In this document: positions 1-9,688 of the stretch, piece by piece | How the letters are laid out: each line of letters opens with the position of its first letter | How positions within the stretch are numbered: position 1 is the first letter of the stretch | The notes under the pieces: generated by a model | Seen by the model: only the letters and a program-made list of their open reading frames with translations | Databases searched by the model: none | Told to the model about the DNA's origin: nothing | Assembly (NCBI GenBank): GCA_036924085.1 | Contig: JAVGWX010000007.1 | Span: 36,403,074-36,467,073, forward strand | Origin: Ariolimax columbianus | Lineage: Eukaryota; Mollusca; Gastropoda; Stylommatophora; Arionidae | Direction of reading: 5' to 3' | Length of the DNA stretch: 64,000 nt | Position numbers and translations under genes: made by a program

Positions 1-148
1 AGAGGAGTTTCCACATCAGTGACATTGATATCAAGCAAGTACGGGAGTTCAAATACCTGGGTACTTTGTTCACTGATGACGGCAGAGTTGGCAGAGAGAT
101 TGCACATATAATTCAGAAGGTGAACAGTGTCCACTATCAAATTACAGA
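1..148 (+). pseudogene. Non-LTR RT C-terminal fragment, left half
   Basis: Frame 3 reads a palm-to-thumb segment of a LINE reverse transcriptase, including FKYLGTLFTDDGR and a following NSVHYQIT. The pattern 'FKYLG..(T/S)DGR' after the catalytic domain is characteristic of RTE-like LINE proteins. The fragment is cut by the window edge on the left and by a SINE on the right. The RT frame resumes briefly after the SINE (DILKYLV, near 416-440), and the C-terminal tail follows at 556. It is a relic, since no continuous frame links the pieces. Confidence 0.72.
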
Positions 149-405
149 GAGGGGACGGCGTGGCCTAGTGGTTAAGTGACACGGCTCACAAACAGAAGGT
201 GCTGGGTTCGATCCCCATCACAGCACTGGCCGTTACCCCGGGGAAGCAAACCCTTAGAAAATGCAGGAGGAAGCAGACCGTTTCATAAAATGCATGCTGA
301 AGTCGGATGCACTGGGCCTACAGGCGCAAAAAAAACCACAGTGCAGCGCACACCGCCTTGGGGATTAGAGAAATGAGGCAAACGCAAAAGAGAAAAAGAA
401 AAAAA
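149..405 (+). mobile_element. tRNA-derived SINE, copy 1
   Basis: The head carries Pol III-like boxes: an A box TGGCCTAGTGG at 161-171 and a B box GGTTCGATCCC at 205-215. A non-tRNA body follows, ending in an A-rich tail at about 391-407. The direct repeat AAATTACAGA lies at 139-148 and 406-415 and fits a 10-bp target-site duplication. The host is an RT fragment, so the SINE landed in an older LINE. A second copy of the same SINE lies inverted at 31539-31790. The intact B box suggests the insertion is not very old. Confidence 0.85.
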
Positions 406-458
406 AAATTACAGACATTTTAAAATACTTAGTGTGTTTCTTTCAACTTAAAGGAGGC

Positions 459-512
459 TGATAAATACAATCATAAATACAATCATAAAATACAATCATA
501 AATACAATACAA
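459..512 (+). repeat. Short AT-rich tandem repeat (about 13 bp unit)
   Basis: AATCATAAATAC-like units are repeated about four times between the SINE and the RT tail. It appears to replace RT coding sequence expected between DILKY and the downstream CEMRCLR motif. Confidence 0.7.
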
Positions 513-555
513 ATATCAATGTCAGTCTTAGTCCTTACTAGCAACATGTAGGAGT

Positions 556-832
556 AAGATAAAGAGCTGTGAGATGCGTTGTCTTAGGAGTGCAGACGGA
601 AAGACAATCCGTAACACCACGCCGAGGCAGACAGCCGGGACAAACCCAGTTAGCGCCTACATTGACTCTCAACAAATCAAGTGGTTTTGTCATTTAGTCA
701 GAATGCATTATGACCAGCCTGCATTAAGAGCATATCATATGCAAGTCTCCGGTCCACGAGCAAGAGGCAGACCACGACGTCCTTGGATCGAGGGTGTCTC
801 TGACACTCATAGGAAGTTACACCTGACGACAT
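556..832 (+). pseudogene. Non-LTR RT C-terminal tail, right half
   Basis: The frame reads CEMRCLRSADGKTIRN, then QQIKWFCHLVRM, then ARGRPRRPWIEGV. This is the standard C-terminal tail of RTE-like LINE proteins (K.R.R..IR, then IKWFGH..RM, then RGRPR..W.). It matches the expected continuation of the fragment at 1-148, so the two are probably one element split by the SINE. The canonical G of WFGH is C here. No promoter or intact start is present. Confidence 0.75.
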
Positions 833-1110
833 CACATACCTCCAACTTGGCGATAACAATAAATACACGCATCCCACCTATCTGTGACGTCACGTGGTAA
901 GAGACGTAGGACACAAGAAGAAAAAAAACACTGAAGGCGATCTCTTCAATGAGGTCCGTCATGGTCTCTGACTCGCAATCATTGCTTCGGAAGGTACAAA
1001 AGTACTAGCTGTGGTATGAGTGGAGGGGGGGGGGGGGAATAGATGTCTGCGAATTTGTTGGGATCTTCTGTTCTGGTCACGCTGGGGTTTGCGGAAATGG
1101 AAGAGATGAC
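833..1110. other. No gene seen; poly-G run
   Basis: No recognisable coding or structural signal apart from a run of about 14 G at 1023-1036. Confidence 0.6.
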
Positions 1111-1474
1111 ATTTCGGCTTTAGAGGCACCCACAGGTGACATTCCGGCCTTAGAGGCACCCACAGGTGACATTCCGGCCTTAGAGGCACCCACATATGAC
1201 ATTCCGGCCTTAGAGGCACCTACAGGTGACATTCCGGCCTTAGAGGCACCCACAGGTGACATTCCGGCCTTAGAAGCACCCACAGGTGACATTCCGGCCT
1301 TAGAGGCACCCACAGGTGACATTCCGGCCTTAGAGGCACCCACAGGTGACATTCCGGCCTTAGAGGCACCCATATGTGACATTCCGGCCTTAGAGGCACC
1401 CACAGGTGACATTCCGGCCTTAGAGGCACCCACAGGTGACATTCCGGCCTTAGGGGCACCCACAGGTGACATTC
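1111..1474 (+). repeat. 30-bp minisatellite, 12 copies
   Basis: The unit ATTCCGGCCTTAGAGGCACC plus CACAGGTGAC is repeated 12 times with few changes. Because the period is divisible by three, the minus strand stays open (1535 down to 1077) and reads a decapeptide, MSPVGASKAG, over and over. Substitutions such as ATATGAC for AGGTGAC change Pro-Val to His-Met or Tyr-Val. I treat the frame as a by-product of the period, because no conserved domain or start context supports a protein. Confidence 0.95.
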
Positions 1475-2346
1475 TGAAGTTGATCAACGATCGTCTATTG
1501 GATGAAGACACTGAAGTCGATAAACCACGATGCACAGATTATAGGATTCCGAAATCATAAATTGTTCCATCAGAAAGGGGCGACTGATGGGACGGAGCAG
1601 GAGTGTGTACAACCAATAAGCTATAGGAACAATCATCATCTACATTCTTCTACATTTTCTAAAAGGTACTGAGCATATACGGGTCTGCTCAGAGTGCAAT
1701 GACGCTTATTCTTAACAGAAGAGAACGGAACTTAACAGAACAGAACCTTTTTCGCTATTTATGAAACATAGGAACAAGTTGCACCTTCCTCTTTTAAATA
1801 GTAAAAATATTAAAAGAACACAAGTGAGCTTATGCGATGGTGGTTTCTGCAGGAAATCCGTTTTACAGAACGAAGTTACTAGCCCCATGCATAGCCCTTG
1901 TTAGTCATCTTTTACGACATATGTGGAGCGTTAAATATAGTATACCTAATCTTGCCTACACGCGTGACGCTCTCACTGTAATGACATAATGAGATAGATC
2001 GAAGATAAGAAGAACAAGTGTTTATAATGATCAAAAGAAAAGTTTTGCAGTGTGACAGACAAAACAACAATCTTGAACAGTAGTATTTTGTTGTTGAATG
2101 AACGATAAAAAATGGATAATATTATAGAAAGTTAATCATTATTAAACTGTAATGAATCATTATCCATTTGAGGCGGCGTGGTACGGGAGTGACAGATCGG
2201 TTTCGCAATCCAAAGTCACAGGGTGCTAGCTCCACCGTGCCAAGTTTGGCAGACACCGGGAGTTTTCTTGGTACGATTGCTTTTCCACGTACGGAAAGTA
2301 ATAACAACCTACCGTACTGCACAACTGCCAAGATACTTGTAACAGC
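1475..2346. other. No gene seen
   Basis: AT-rich unique-looking DNA. A stretch at about 2168-2340 is more GC-rich and open on the plus strand for 91 codons, but that frame runs into the 38-bp repeat and resembles nothing I know. Confidence 0.5.
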
Positions 2347-2540
2347 CAGACAGGCGGGCGGTTGTAAGAAGCGACGTTCTGCACCAGATAGGTGGGCGGT
2401 TGTAAGAAGCGACGTTCTGCATCAAACAGGTGGGCGGTTGTAAAAAGCGACGCTCTGCACCAAACAGGTGGGCGGTTGTAAGAAGCGACGTTCTGCACCA
2501 AACAGGTGGGCGATTGTAAGAAGCGACGTTCTGCACCAGA
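2347..2540 (+). repeat. 38-bp minisatellite, left block (about 5 copies)
   Basis: The unit is GGGCGGTTGTAAGAAGCGAC followed by GTTCTGCACCAGATAGGT, with small variations. The array stops at the start of I-like element A and resumes after A's GAA tail at 3706, so A was inserted into the array. Confidence 0.93.
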
Positions 2541-3705
2541 CTAACTCAGAAGACTGACAGACCATTCACTGTATCAGAGACTAAATAGATTTGGAAATGG
2601 GAAACTAACTTTGCAGAAATAGCCAAAGCAAAGATGAGCGAAGAGCCTATGAACACCATAACAATACCAAAGCATATCTCTACTGTACGCACACCTACCT
2701 GGAAGCAGCATATCATTCCGGAGGTAATAGAAAATATACTAGGTATTGGAAACAAGAATAGCCAGACTGAAAAAGAAAGAAGAGACATAACCCTTAGGTA
2801 CATAACGAAAAACTACCCAAGCATGGGCTGGACCCATGCATACACCGACGGTTCTGTAACAAACACAACACAGAACGAAGGAGCAGGGGTATTCCTGAGC
2901 CTACCAAATGGTAGAAAAATAACACTGTCAGTGGCAACTGGAAAATACTCAAGCAATTTCAGAGCGGAGGTAGAGGCACTGAGGGCGGCAGTGGAAGAAA
3001 TGGTGATAGGCGAAAGCAATGAAAGCCAGATAGTCCTGTTAACAGATGCCCTGGCCGTAGTCACAGCACTAAAAAGCCAGAAAAATACTGAACTTAATGA
3101 TTTAAGAGCAGTACTCTGTCAACTATGCCAGCAGTCCGCACCAAAAAGAGTAGTGGTACAGTCGGTTCCACCACACTGTAACATCCAAGGCAACGAGGGG
3201 GCAGACAGACTGGCAAAAGAAGGTGCAAAGCTACCACAACCATATTCTAGTGTGACCTACGAAGAGTCCAAAAGGCTTGTTAGGGCCAGATACATGGCCA
3301 AATGGGAAATAGAACATACTGGCTATACAAAAAATGATGCCTATTATCAGTTGAACAGAAGAAAGCAGATCGTGGTCTTCAGACTCCGAACATGCCACAA
3401 CATACTGAGGTATCACCTATTCAATAAATTGAAGATAGGTGGTACTGACGAATGCACTTGTGGTACCGGGAAAATGACCGCTGAACATTTGCTGCAAAAC
3501 TGCCCGACATACGAGGACCAGAGAAAGCAGATGTGGCCATCACCAGTGGCAACACTAGACAAGCTCTATGGCAGTGTCGACAGCCTCAGGATGACCGCTG
3601 CTTTTTTAGAAAAAAATACAGGTTGACGTCTGACAGCGTACGAAGAAGAAGAAGAAGAAGAAGAAGAAGAAGAAGAAGAAGAAGAAGAAGAAGAAGAAGA
3701 AGAAG
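2541..3705 (+). mobile_element. I-like non-LTR retrotransposon A, 5'-truncated, GAA tail
   Basis: This is the 3' end of the same family as copies B (11211-12604) and C (36869-40444). It begins at RRLTDHP near the RT/RNase H linker and ends in (GAA)n at about 3642-3705, as I-clade elements end in short 3' repeats. It lies inside the 38-bp minisatellite. The sequence around GAAGCGACGTT.TGCACCA occurs on both sides, which may be a target duplication or simply the array period. Relative to C, about 11 bp are missing before the intact frame (near 2606). Confidence 0.88.
2634..3626 (+). pseudogene. RNase H and zinc-knuckle C-terminus of I-like ORF2 (copy A)
   Basis: An uninterrupted 330-codon frame covers the RNase H domain and tail. 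Residues matching RNase H catalysis are visible: D in YTDGS (about residue 69), E in RAEVEAL, D in LLTDALAV and D in GNEGADRLAKEG. A downstream CTCGTGKMTAEHLLQNCP looks like a CCHC-type knuckle. It lacks EN and RT, so it cannot act alone. An extra A near 3617 shifts the last codons relative to B, giving FLEKNTG instead of FLEKIQVDV. The start at 2634 is just the first Met after truncation. Confidence 0.88.
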
Positions 3706-3870
3706 CGACGTTATGCACCAAACAGGTGGGCGGTTGTAAGAAGCGAAGTTATGCACCAGACATGTGGGTGGTTGTAAGAAGCGACGTTCTGCACCAGACA
3801 GGTGGTCGGTTGTAAGAAGCGACATTATGCACCAGACAGGTGGGCAGTTGTAAGAAGCGACGTTCTGCAA
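3706..3870 (+). repeat. 38-bp minisatellite, right block (about 4 copies)
   Basis: This continues the array at 2347-2540 after the inserted element A. Units carry TTATGCACC and TTCTGCACC variants and differ from the left block by a few substitutions. Confidence 0.93.
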
Positions 3871-3939
3871 AGGACATTCTACTTAATTTGTTTTACAACA
3901 TCGAATATCATGTCCTCTTGCTTTACCGTGAAATAATTT

Positions 3940-4731
3940 CCTGATAATGATTGCCAACTACGTAGACCATTGCTAAAGTGGGGAACGTAAACACAATTAT
4001 ATATAATTACCTGGTTCTGTTAGATTGAATGTCCATCCCTCATGATAAAGCCTGTAACAGCTCGAGAGATGAACGAACCTATTTAGGCCATCGCCTCAAC
4101 TGGTGATGCAGCAAAGTGTGTGTCACACACGGGACGCATCCAGGATATTAAGTAAAAGGCGGCCGGCCACAGTTGAAGAGCTAGAGAGCTCACCACATAT
4201 AACCCGAAGTTAGCAATAGAAGCACAGGTCTCAGATAAACTGAATACAAGGCAGAGAGGACTAAAAGTACGCACATGGAATGTACGCACATGGAATGTAC
4301 GCACACTACATCAAGCAAGGAAACTGGACAATTTGATAATAGAGGCAGGGGCCAGGGATATTGATAATAGAAGCAGGGGCAAGGAATATTGATAATAGAG
4401 GCAGGGGCCAGGGATATTGATAATAGAAGCAGGGGCCAGGGATATTGATAATAGAAGCAGGAGCTAGGGATATTGATAATAGAAGCAGGAGCTAGGGATA
4501 TTGATAACAGAAGCAGGGGCCAGGGATATTGATAATAGAAGCAGGGGCCATGGATATTGATAAATTTGGAGGGGAAAAAACAAGATGAAAAAACACTGGG
4601 TACACACATGAAGATAAATACATTGTTATACATTCAGGACACGAACATCATGTAAGCGGATTTGGTATACTGTTAAACAAAGAATTAGAAAAATACATAT
4701 CTGTATACTGGACACATGGCGATAGAATGAT
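3940..4731 (+). mobile_element. RTE-like retrotransposon E, 5' region and start of endonuclease
   Basis: The 5' untranslated-like part aligns by eye with copy F at 17150-17540 (shared GGATA(T/C)T(T)AAGT, GGCCGGCCACAGTTGAAGAG, TATAACCCGAAGTTAG). The endonuclease begins with VRTWNVRTLHQARKLDNLI, where WN.R.L is the APE-type EN N-terminus. The GTACGCACATGGAAT stretch is locally duplicated. Coding continues through LNKELEKYI and YWTHGDRM to 4731, where element G has inserted. Frames are broken by a 28-bp tandem repeat. Family placement as RTE-like is by domain architecture (EN and RT, no RNase H). Confidence 0.78.
4333..4563 (+). repeat. 28-bp minisatellite within element E endonuclease, about 9 copies
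   Basis: The unit GATAATAGAAGCAGGGGCCA plus GGGATATT repeats every 28 bp. The first unit coincides with the EN codons for DNLIIEAGARDI, so the array appears to have grown from endonuclease coding sequence. In copy F the homologous position holds a TA microsatellite. Confidence 0.9.
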
Positions 4732-5284
4732 TGATTGGAATCATGTCACTCTCGGAAGACAATGGACTTCACGCTAGATAGAAGACTTAGTTGTTGCCCT
4801 TGTTTTTGACGCATAGGTTTGGAGTCTACATCTTGTCGCATCTTGGTTTCCCCTGCCTAAAGACGAACACACACAGTCTGCCTTCATTCGGGTTTGTCTT
4901 TGGCAAGCTCCTCACAGTTGCAGGTGTTCATATCCAACGCTTTCAGGTCACGCTTGAACATATTTGTTACGCTTGCCCGTGGTCAACTCTCCGTATAGAA
5001 TATCTTTTGGTATTCGCCTATTCTTCATTCTGCACACGTGACCAAGCTACCGCAAGCGACACTGGCGGAGGATCGTAACTAAACTGGCAATCACTTCGTT
5101 GTTAGTCAGAGTGACTAACATGGAATTACAAGTATGCACTCCAGGCAGCGCATATGAAAAGCATTTATCCTTTTTTCCTGTGAGACATATACAGAGTCCA
5201 CGTTTCGCTGGCAAAGGACAGGGTACTAATCACACAGGATCTGTACACAGCAACCTTTGTAGAGATGGTCAGCATGTTGTTATT

Positions 5285-5515
5285 CTACACTCTATGTGAG
5301 AACCTGGCAAGTGCTGTAGAGGCCATTCCTAGTCGCTTTTGTAGTTCTGCGTCCAATGAAAGGTTGTCAGTGATGATAGGTTCGAGGTATTTAAAGTGAT
5401 TTACTACCTCCATATTTTTATCGTAGACAACGTCTAGAAGATCCGCACTCTGTACCATGACTTTCGTCTTTTGCACGTCGGTGGTGAGTTCAAACAGATC
5501 ACAGGATTTTGTCAA
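5285..5515 (-). pseudogene. RT palm/thumb segment of element G
   Basis: A 76-codon open segment with KTKVMVQSADLL, then VVNHFKYLEPIITDNLSLD. The 'YL.(S/P).I..N.SLD.E(L/I)..R(I/L)G.A' pattern is typical of RTE-like RT downstream of the catalytic site. It begins immediately after the 27-bp repeat and ends at a stop after LARFSHRV. The rest of the C-terminus continues with frame breaks down to about 4760. Confidence 0.8.
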
Positions 5516-5525
5516 CCTATAAATG

Positions 5526-5978
5526 GGGATCTGTGACTGTAACTATAACTGTGGGATCTGTGACTGTAACTATAACTGTGGGATCTGTGACTGTAACTAT
5601 AACTGTGGGATCTGTGACTGTAACTATAACTGTGGGATCTATGACTATAACTATAACTGTGGGATCTGTGACTGTAACTACAACTGTGGGATCTGTGACT
5701 GTAATTATAACTGTGCGATCTGTGACTGTAACTATAACTGTGGGATCTGTGACTGTAACTATAACTGTGGGATCTGTGACTGTAACTATAACTGTGGGAT
5801 CTGTCACTGTAACTATAACTGTGGGATCTGTGACTGTAACTATAACTGTGGGATCTGTGACTGTAACTACAACTGTGGGATCTGTGACTGTAATTATAAC
5901 TGTGCGATCTGTGACTGTAACTATAACTGTGGGATCTGTGACTGTAATTAAAACTGTGGGATCTGTGACTGTGGGGAA
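5526..5978 (+). repeat. 27-bp minisatellite inside RT of G, about 17 copies
   Basis: The unit GGGATCTGTGACTGTAACTA plus TAACTGT repeats about 17 times. Runs of variants recur (GACTGTAATTAT next to TGTGCGATC), which suggests block duplication. All six frames are nearly open because 27 is divisible by three. On the minus strand it lies between the RT catalytic box (TDDAALV) and the next RT segment (LTKSCDLF), exactly where the related element at 57250 has uninterrupted AHTEAELQ coding. Confidence 0.95.
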
Positions 5979-6210
5979 CCAGGGCAGCATCGTCTGTTAA
6001 GAGTATATTCCGAATGACAGTCTCCATTTTGTGCTCAGAGTCTGGTTAGATTGAATAGTCTCCTATCTGACAGTATCCCTTCTCTTACTTTTTGCTCCCA
6101 GTCTGGTTAGATTGAATGATCTCCTTAGTATGCAGGAAGACCAATTCTATATATCAGTTCCGAAGGTGTGTTTAAGCACGATGGAAAAGAACATTTTCGA
6201 ACAGTCTTAG

Positions 6211-6475
6211 CCAGGACGGAAATTTGTTTAACTCCCAACAGAGTTGAAGTCAGGACAAAAATTTGTTTAACTCCCAACAGAGTTGAAGTCAGGACGGAAA
6301 TTTGTTTAACTCCCAACAGAGTTGAAGCCAGGACGGAAATTTGTTTAACTCCCAACAGAGTTGAAGCCAGGACGGAAATTTGTTTACCTCCCAACAGAGT
6401 TGAAGCCAGGACGGAAATTTGTTTAACTCCCAACAAAGTCGGAGCCAGCACGGAACGTTGTTTAACTTCGCTGTT
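6211..6475 (+). repeat. 39-bp minisatellite from an RT motif, about 7 copies
   Basis: The unit GACGGAAATTTGTTTAACTC plus CCAACAGAGTTGAAGCCAG repeats every 39 bp. Translated on the minus strand each unit gives VKQISVLASTLLG, a copy of the conserved RT box VKQGCVLAPTLF seen elsewhere in the window (14485-14865, minus). So the array is a tandem amplification of an RT motif. Confidence 0.92.
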
Positions 6476-6513
6476 AATGTCAAAGGCCTCAGATTTCTGA
6501 CCCTCGTGCATAG

Positions 6514-8998
6514 TAGAATGATGCAATTGAAAATCAAAACAAGTTCATTGAATATATCCATTCTACAAACGTATGCACCAACCTCATATTACAGCGAAGG
6601 AGAGTTAGAGGCGTACTATAAAGACGTGAAGCAGTTGCGTAATACAGTTGTATCAACAGATATACTAATTGTTTTGGGCGACATGAAGGCTAAAGTGAAA
6701 AAAAGGGAAAATAAAAAAATCATGGAAAAATATGGATTTGGAGCAAAGAATGAAAGAGGAAAAAGACTGACCCAATTCTGTGAGGAAAACAGACTTAGAA
6801 TTTGTAAGACTTTTTTTTAACAGCATATTAGAAAACTATAAACATGAAAAAGCTCAGGTGATAGGACACGAATTCAGATTGATTTTTATTATGTTCAGAA
6901 ACAGATTTAGAAATACTGTCAGGAACGCGAAGACATACCCAGGAGTAGACATCAGTTATGACCATAGTCCAGTATGTAAGAAAGTGCTTTAAAACTCAAA
7001 ATCACAGAGGGCAAAGGAATAAAGACACTTAATAAAGACAGGTTAGCGCTAAAGCAGCCAAATATGCGGAAAAAGTACCAGGTAGCAGAAAAGAACGATA
7101 ATAAACACTTACAATCAGAGAACAAGGAAGGAGACACAAAGGAGAGAATAAAAGCTAAATGGGGACGTCTAAAAACCAGTATGCTAGAAGCAAATAAATT
7201 CTGACCAGATGAAGAACGCATAAAAAACCATGAATGGATGACAGATGACACCTTAATTAAGATGACAGATAGGAAGAAGGCTAAAAACACTCCTGCATAT
7301 TCATCACTACAAAGAGATACGTACAATGTGCAGGCAGGCCAAAGAACAGTGGTTCGAAGAAAAATGCTAAGTAATAGAAGATATGGGGAAATAACATTTC
7401 TCGGGTCACGAGAGAGGCGTAAGATAAATATATACCACGACACTGGGCTACAACCCGGTAGAAAGTGAGACGACAAAAAAAGAAAGAAGAAAATAGAAGA
7501 CATGGGACTAAAACCATAATACACAAGAAATGCATATGGAAACAAAGAAAACAACAAACAAGACACATGTAGCCCAGAGTGGGGGATCCAATATAAGAAT
7601 GGGGCCATTTTGATGGATGGTAATGACGTAGCAAACAGATGGGCGGAGTATACAAGTGAACTTTTTGAGGACAGTCGCGTAGCCAAACCATCAACATATG
7701 ATAATGAAGGACCCAGCATCCTCAGATCAGAGGTGGAGAATGTGGTAAAATCTGTGAGAAAAGGCAAAACAGCTGGAACAGACTCCATAAACATAGAAAA
7801 ATGGAGGCTCTGGATGACTTTGGTATAGATCTACTTACTGGTTTGTGTAATGACATATACAATACTGGATGAATACCACATCGCCTGACATCATCTACAT
7901 TTATAACATTATCGACAAAAATCCTATGCAACAGAATGTTCAGACTTTAGAACATTCACCTTTATAAGCCACACAATTAAAATACTTCTCAATATCATAC
8001 AAGATAGAATTCGAAGAAAAGGATTTAAAGAGGGAAGTTTCAGAAAAACAACTTGGGTTTCGAAAGTATAATAAAACAAGGGATACAATTTTCTGTTTAA
8101 GAACCATGACATAGAGATATATAGAATACATTATAAAATGTATATTTGCTTCCTAGACTACCAGAAGTATGTTGACAGAGTCCAATATGGGAAATCAAGT
8201 AAATGTCTCAAAGAAATAGGTATGGATGGTAAAGGCATACGACTGCTCAGTAATCTGTACTGTGAACAAACTGCTACAGTAAAATCAGGAAAGTTATGCT
8301 CTCCAGGAAAGTTATGCTCTCCAAGTATAGATGTGAAAAGAGACAGGGATATGTATTATCCCCTTGTTTTTTTAACTCGTATATGCATAGAACACATATT
8401 TAAACAGATAGGAGGATTGTCAACGGTTGTCTTTGGAGGTGTGGCAATAAATAACATGATATATGCGGACGATACAGTTCTGATGGCATAAAAAGGAGCA
8501 AGAATTACAGGAGCTTGTGACAACAATTTTAAAAATAAGTCAAGAGTTTGGATTAGACATAAACATAAAGAAAACCAAGACTATGATACCTGAGAAAAGT
8601 GACAAGAAACCATGTATGCAGATAAAAGTAAAAGATCAACTACTGGAACATGTACAGAGTTTCTCCTTTCTAATTCATGTAATAGCAGAAGAAGGCAGTT
8701 GTGAATTATAAATCAGAAAGAGCGTACATATGACCAACACGGTATTCAGCAACATACAACACATACTGACATCCAAACAGATCAATCATAAATTGAAAAT
8801 AAAAATTGTCGGGTGTTATTAATACTCGTGACAACTTTGTGGAGCAGAAACGTGGTGAATGAATAACAAATTGGAAAAAAAGTATTGAAGCCTTCGAAAT
8901 GTGAGTATATTGGGTTGTATTTATTGGAAAGACAAGAAAATAAATTTGGAGGTATTGAAATAGTTGAAGGTGAAAAGAGAATTAATGACCGACGCCAG
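6514..8998 (+). mobile_element. RTE-like retrotransposon E, remainder (EN to RT)
   Basis: EN resumes with LQTYAPTSYYSEGE and VLGDMKAKV (GD(F/M)N box with N changed to K). SYDHSP near 6955-6972 stands where SDHN is expected. RT coding follows in several frames: GKTAGTDSINIE (7763), ICFLDYQKYVDRVQYGK (8145), LLSNLYCEQTATVKSGK, and the catalytic YADD at 8462-8473, with a stop soon after. The tail reaches KSIEAFEM-like coding near 8890. A duplicated GGAAAGTTATGCTCTCCA near 8290-8320 is a local 18-bp repeat. The element is dead (many frameshifts). It ends where I-like O1 begins. Confidence 0.82.
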
Positions 8999-9688
8999 GT
9001 CTAGTCCTGCAGTGGATTCCCGCCCACTGTTGGATCCTTAGAAATGAGAAGGCATATGAGCTGTCAAAAGCCGGAAGTGACGGCATATAGACTCGCCATC
9101 CACAGAGCTATAAAGAGGAAAAGACACCCATACAACGATATATGAGGACGATACATGGAGAGACCAGCACAAAGAATAAAAACCCGCAAATGACAGCATA
9201 GACAAAGTTGGCACAGGTGGGCGGGTACAAATCTTCTCAGAATGAGACATTACAGTCACAAGGCCAACCTACACTGAATGGGTCTTAGAGACACCGTCAC
9301 ATGCGATTATCAAGCACCCAAACAAACACCAGAACATATCCTGCAGCATTGCCCCACATAGCTAAGTAATTAGCTGCTCGAGCCTAGCCCGCTAAGCAGG
9401 AAATTCTCCTCCTGGTTATATCCAGCTCACATCAGAGATGGGACCTGTACAGGGGCGTATGCCCATGTAGAAGTATAGGTCGACTAAAACTTAAACTAAG
9501 GCTGCCCCACATGCAGACCAAAGAGGGGCAGCCTGGTACTGGGGAGCGACCATGCTCGAAAAGCTGGGAAGCAGTCGCCGAAGACCTGGAACGCAGTCTC
9601 TTTCGTGAACTATTTCATAGCTAGAAGATTAACATCAGTTGATCGAAGAAGAAGAAGAAGAAAAAGAAGAAGAAGAAGAAGAAGAAGC
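8999..9688 (+). mobile_element. I-like retrotransposon O1, 3' fragment with GAA tail
   Basis: It aligns by eye with the end of O2 (35640-36110): TAGTCCT.CAGTGGATTCC, then GGAGAGACCAGCACAAA and CACCAGAACATAT. The translated remains include an RNase H end (WIPAHC-like) and a CCHC-type knuckle, all frameshifted. The element ends with TCAGTTGATC then (GAA)n at about 9644-9688. A 143-bp insertion (9360-9502) splits it. It abuts the end of E, so it may have truncated E. Confidence 0.8.
9360..9502 (+). mobile_element. Short dispersed insertion P, copy 1
   Basis: A 143-bp segment flanked by the 10-bp direct repeat TGCCCCACAT (9350-9359 and 9503-9512). The uninterrupted O2 sequence confirms the empty site. 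Related segments occur at 50820-50940 and 60866-60992 (shared CCCGC(T/A)AAGC, GGACCTG(T/C)ACA.GGGC and GTA.AAGT/GTACAG). Size and duplication suggest a SINE-like element, but I see no clear Pol III boxes. Confidence 0.75.

Larger units (their letters stand above)
4732..6513 (-). mobile_element. RTE-like retrotransposon G, inserted in E
   Basis: Flanked by the 9-bp direct repeat TAGAATGAT (4723-4731 and 6514-6522). Removing G restores E coding (DRM-MQLKIK). Read on the minus strand it carries RT pieces in order: SEAFDINS, a VKQ.SVLAPTLLG box at about 6450, LFNLTRL, LLTDDAALV near 5980, then TKSCDLF, VVNHFKYLEPI, LSLDAEL, and finally LRWLGHVCRM and RIPKDILYGELTTGK. The catalytic box is altered (FADD expected). 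Two minisatellites interrupt the RT. It is the same family as the element at 57250-58232. Confidence 0.9.

Noticed and set aside
161..215. Functional tRNA gene
   Set aside because: A and B boxes are present, but there is no closing acceptor stem, and a SINE body and tail follow.
1077..1535. A 152-codon repetitive protein (MSPVGASKAG)n
   Set aside because: The frame follows directly from a 30-bp tandem repeat. No domain, start context or flanking gene structure supports it.
5509..6027. Repetitive proteins of about 140-170 residues on both strands
   Set aside because: All are readings of one 27-bp array. Being open in four overlapping frames is expected from the period.
6211..6475. CRISPR array
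   Set aside because: No spacers between units; the units encode an RT motif.
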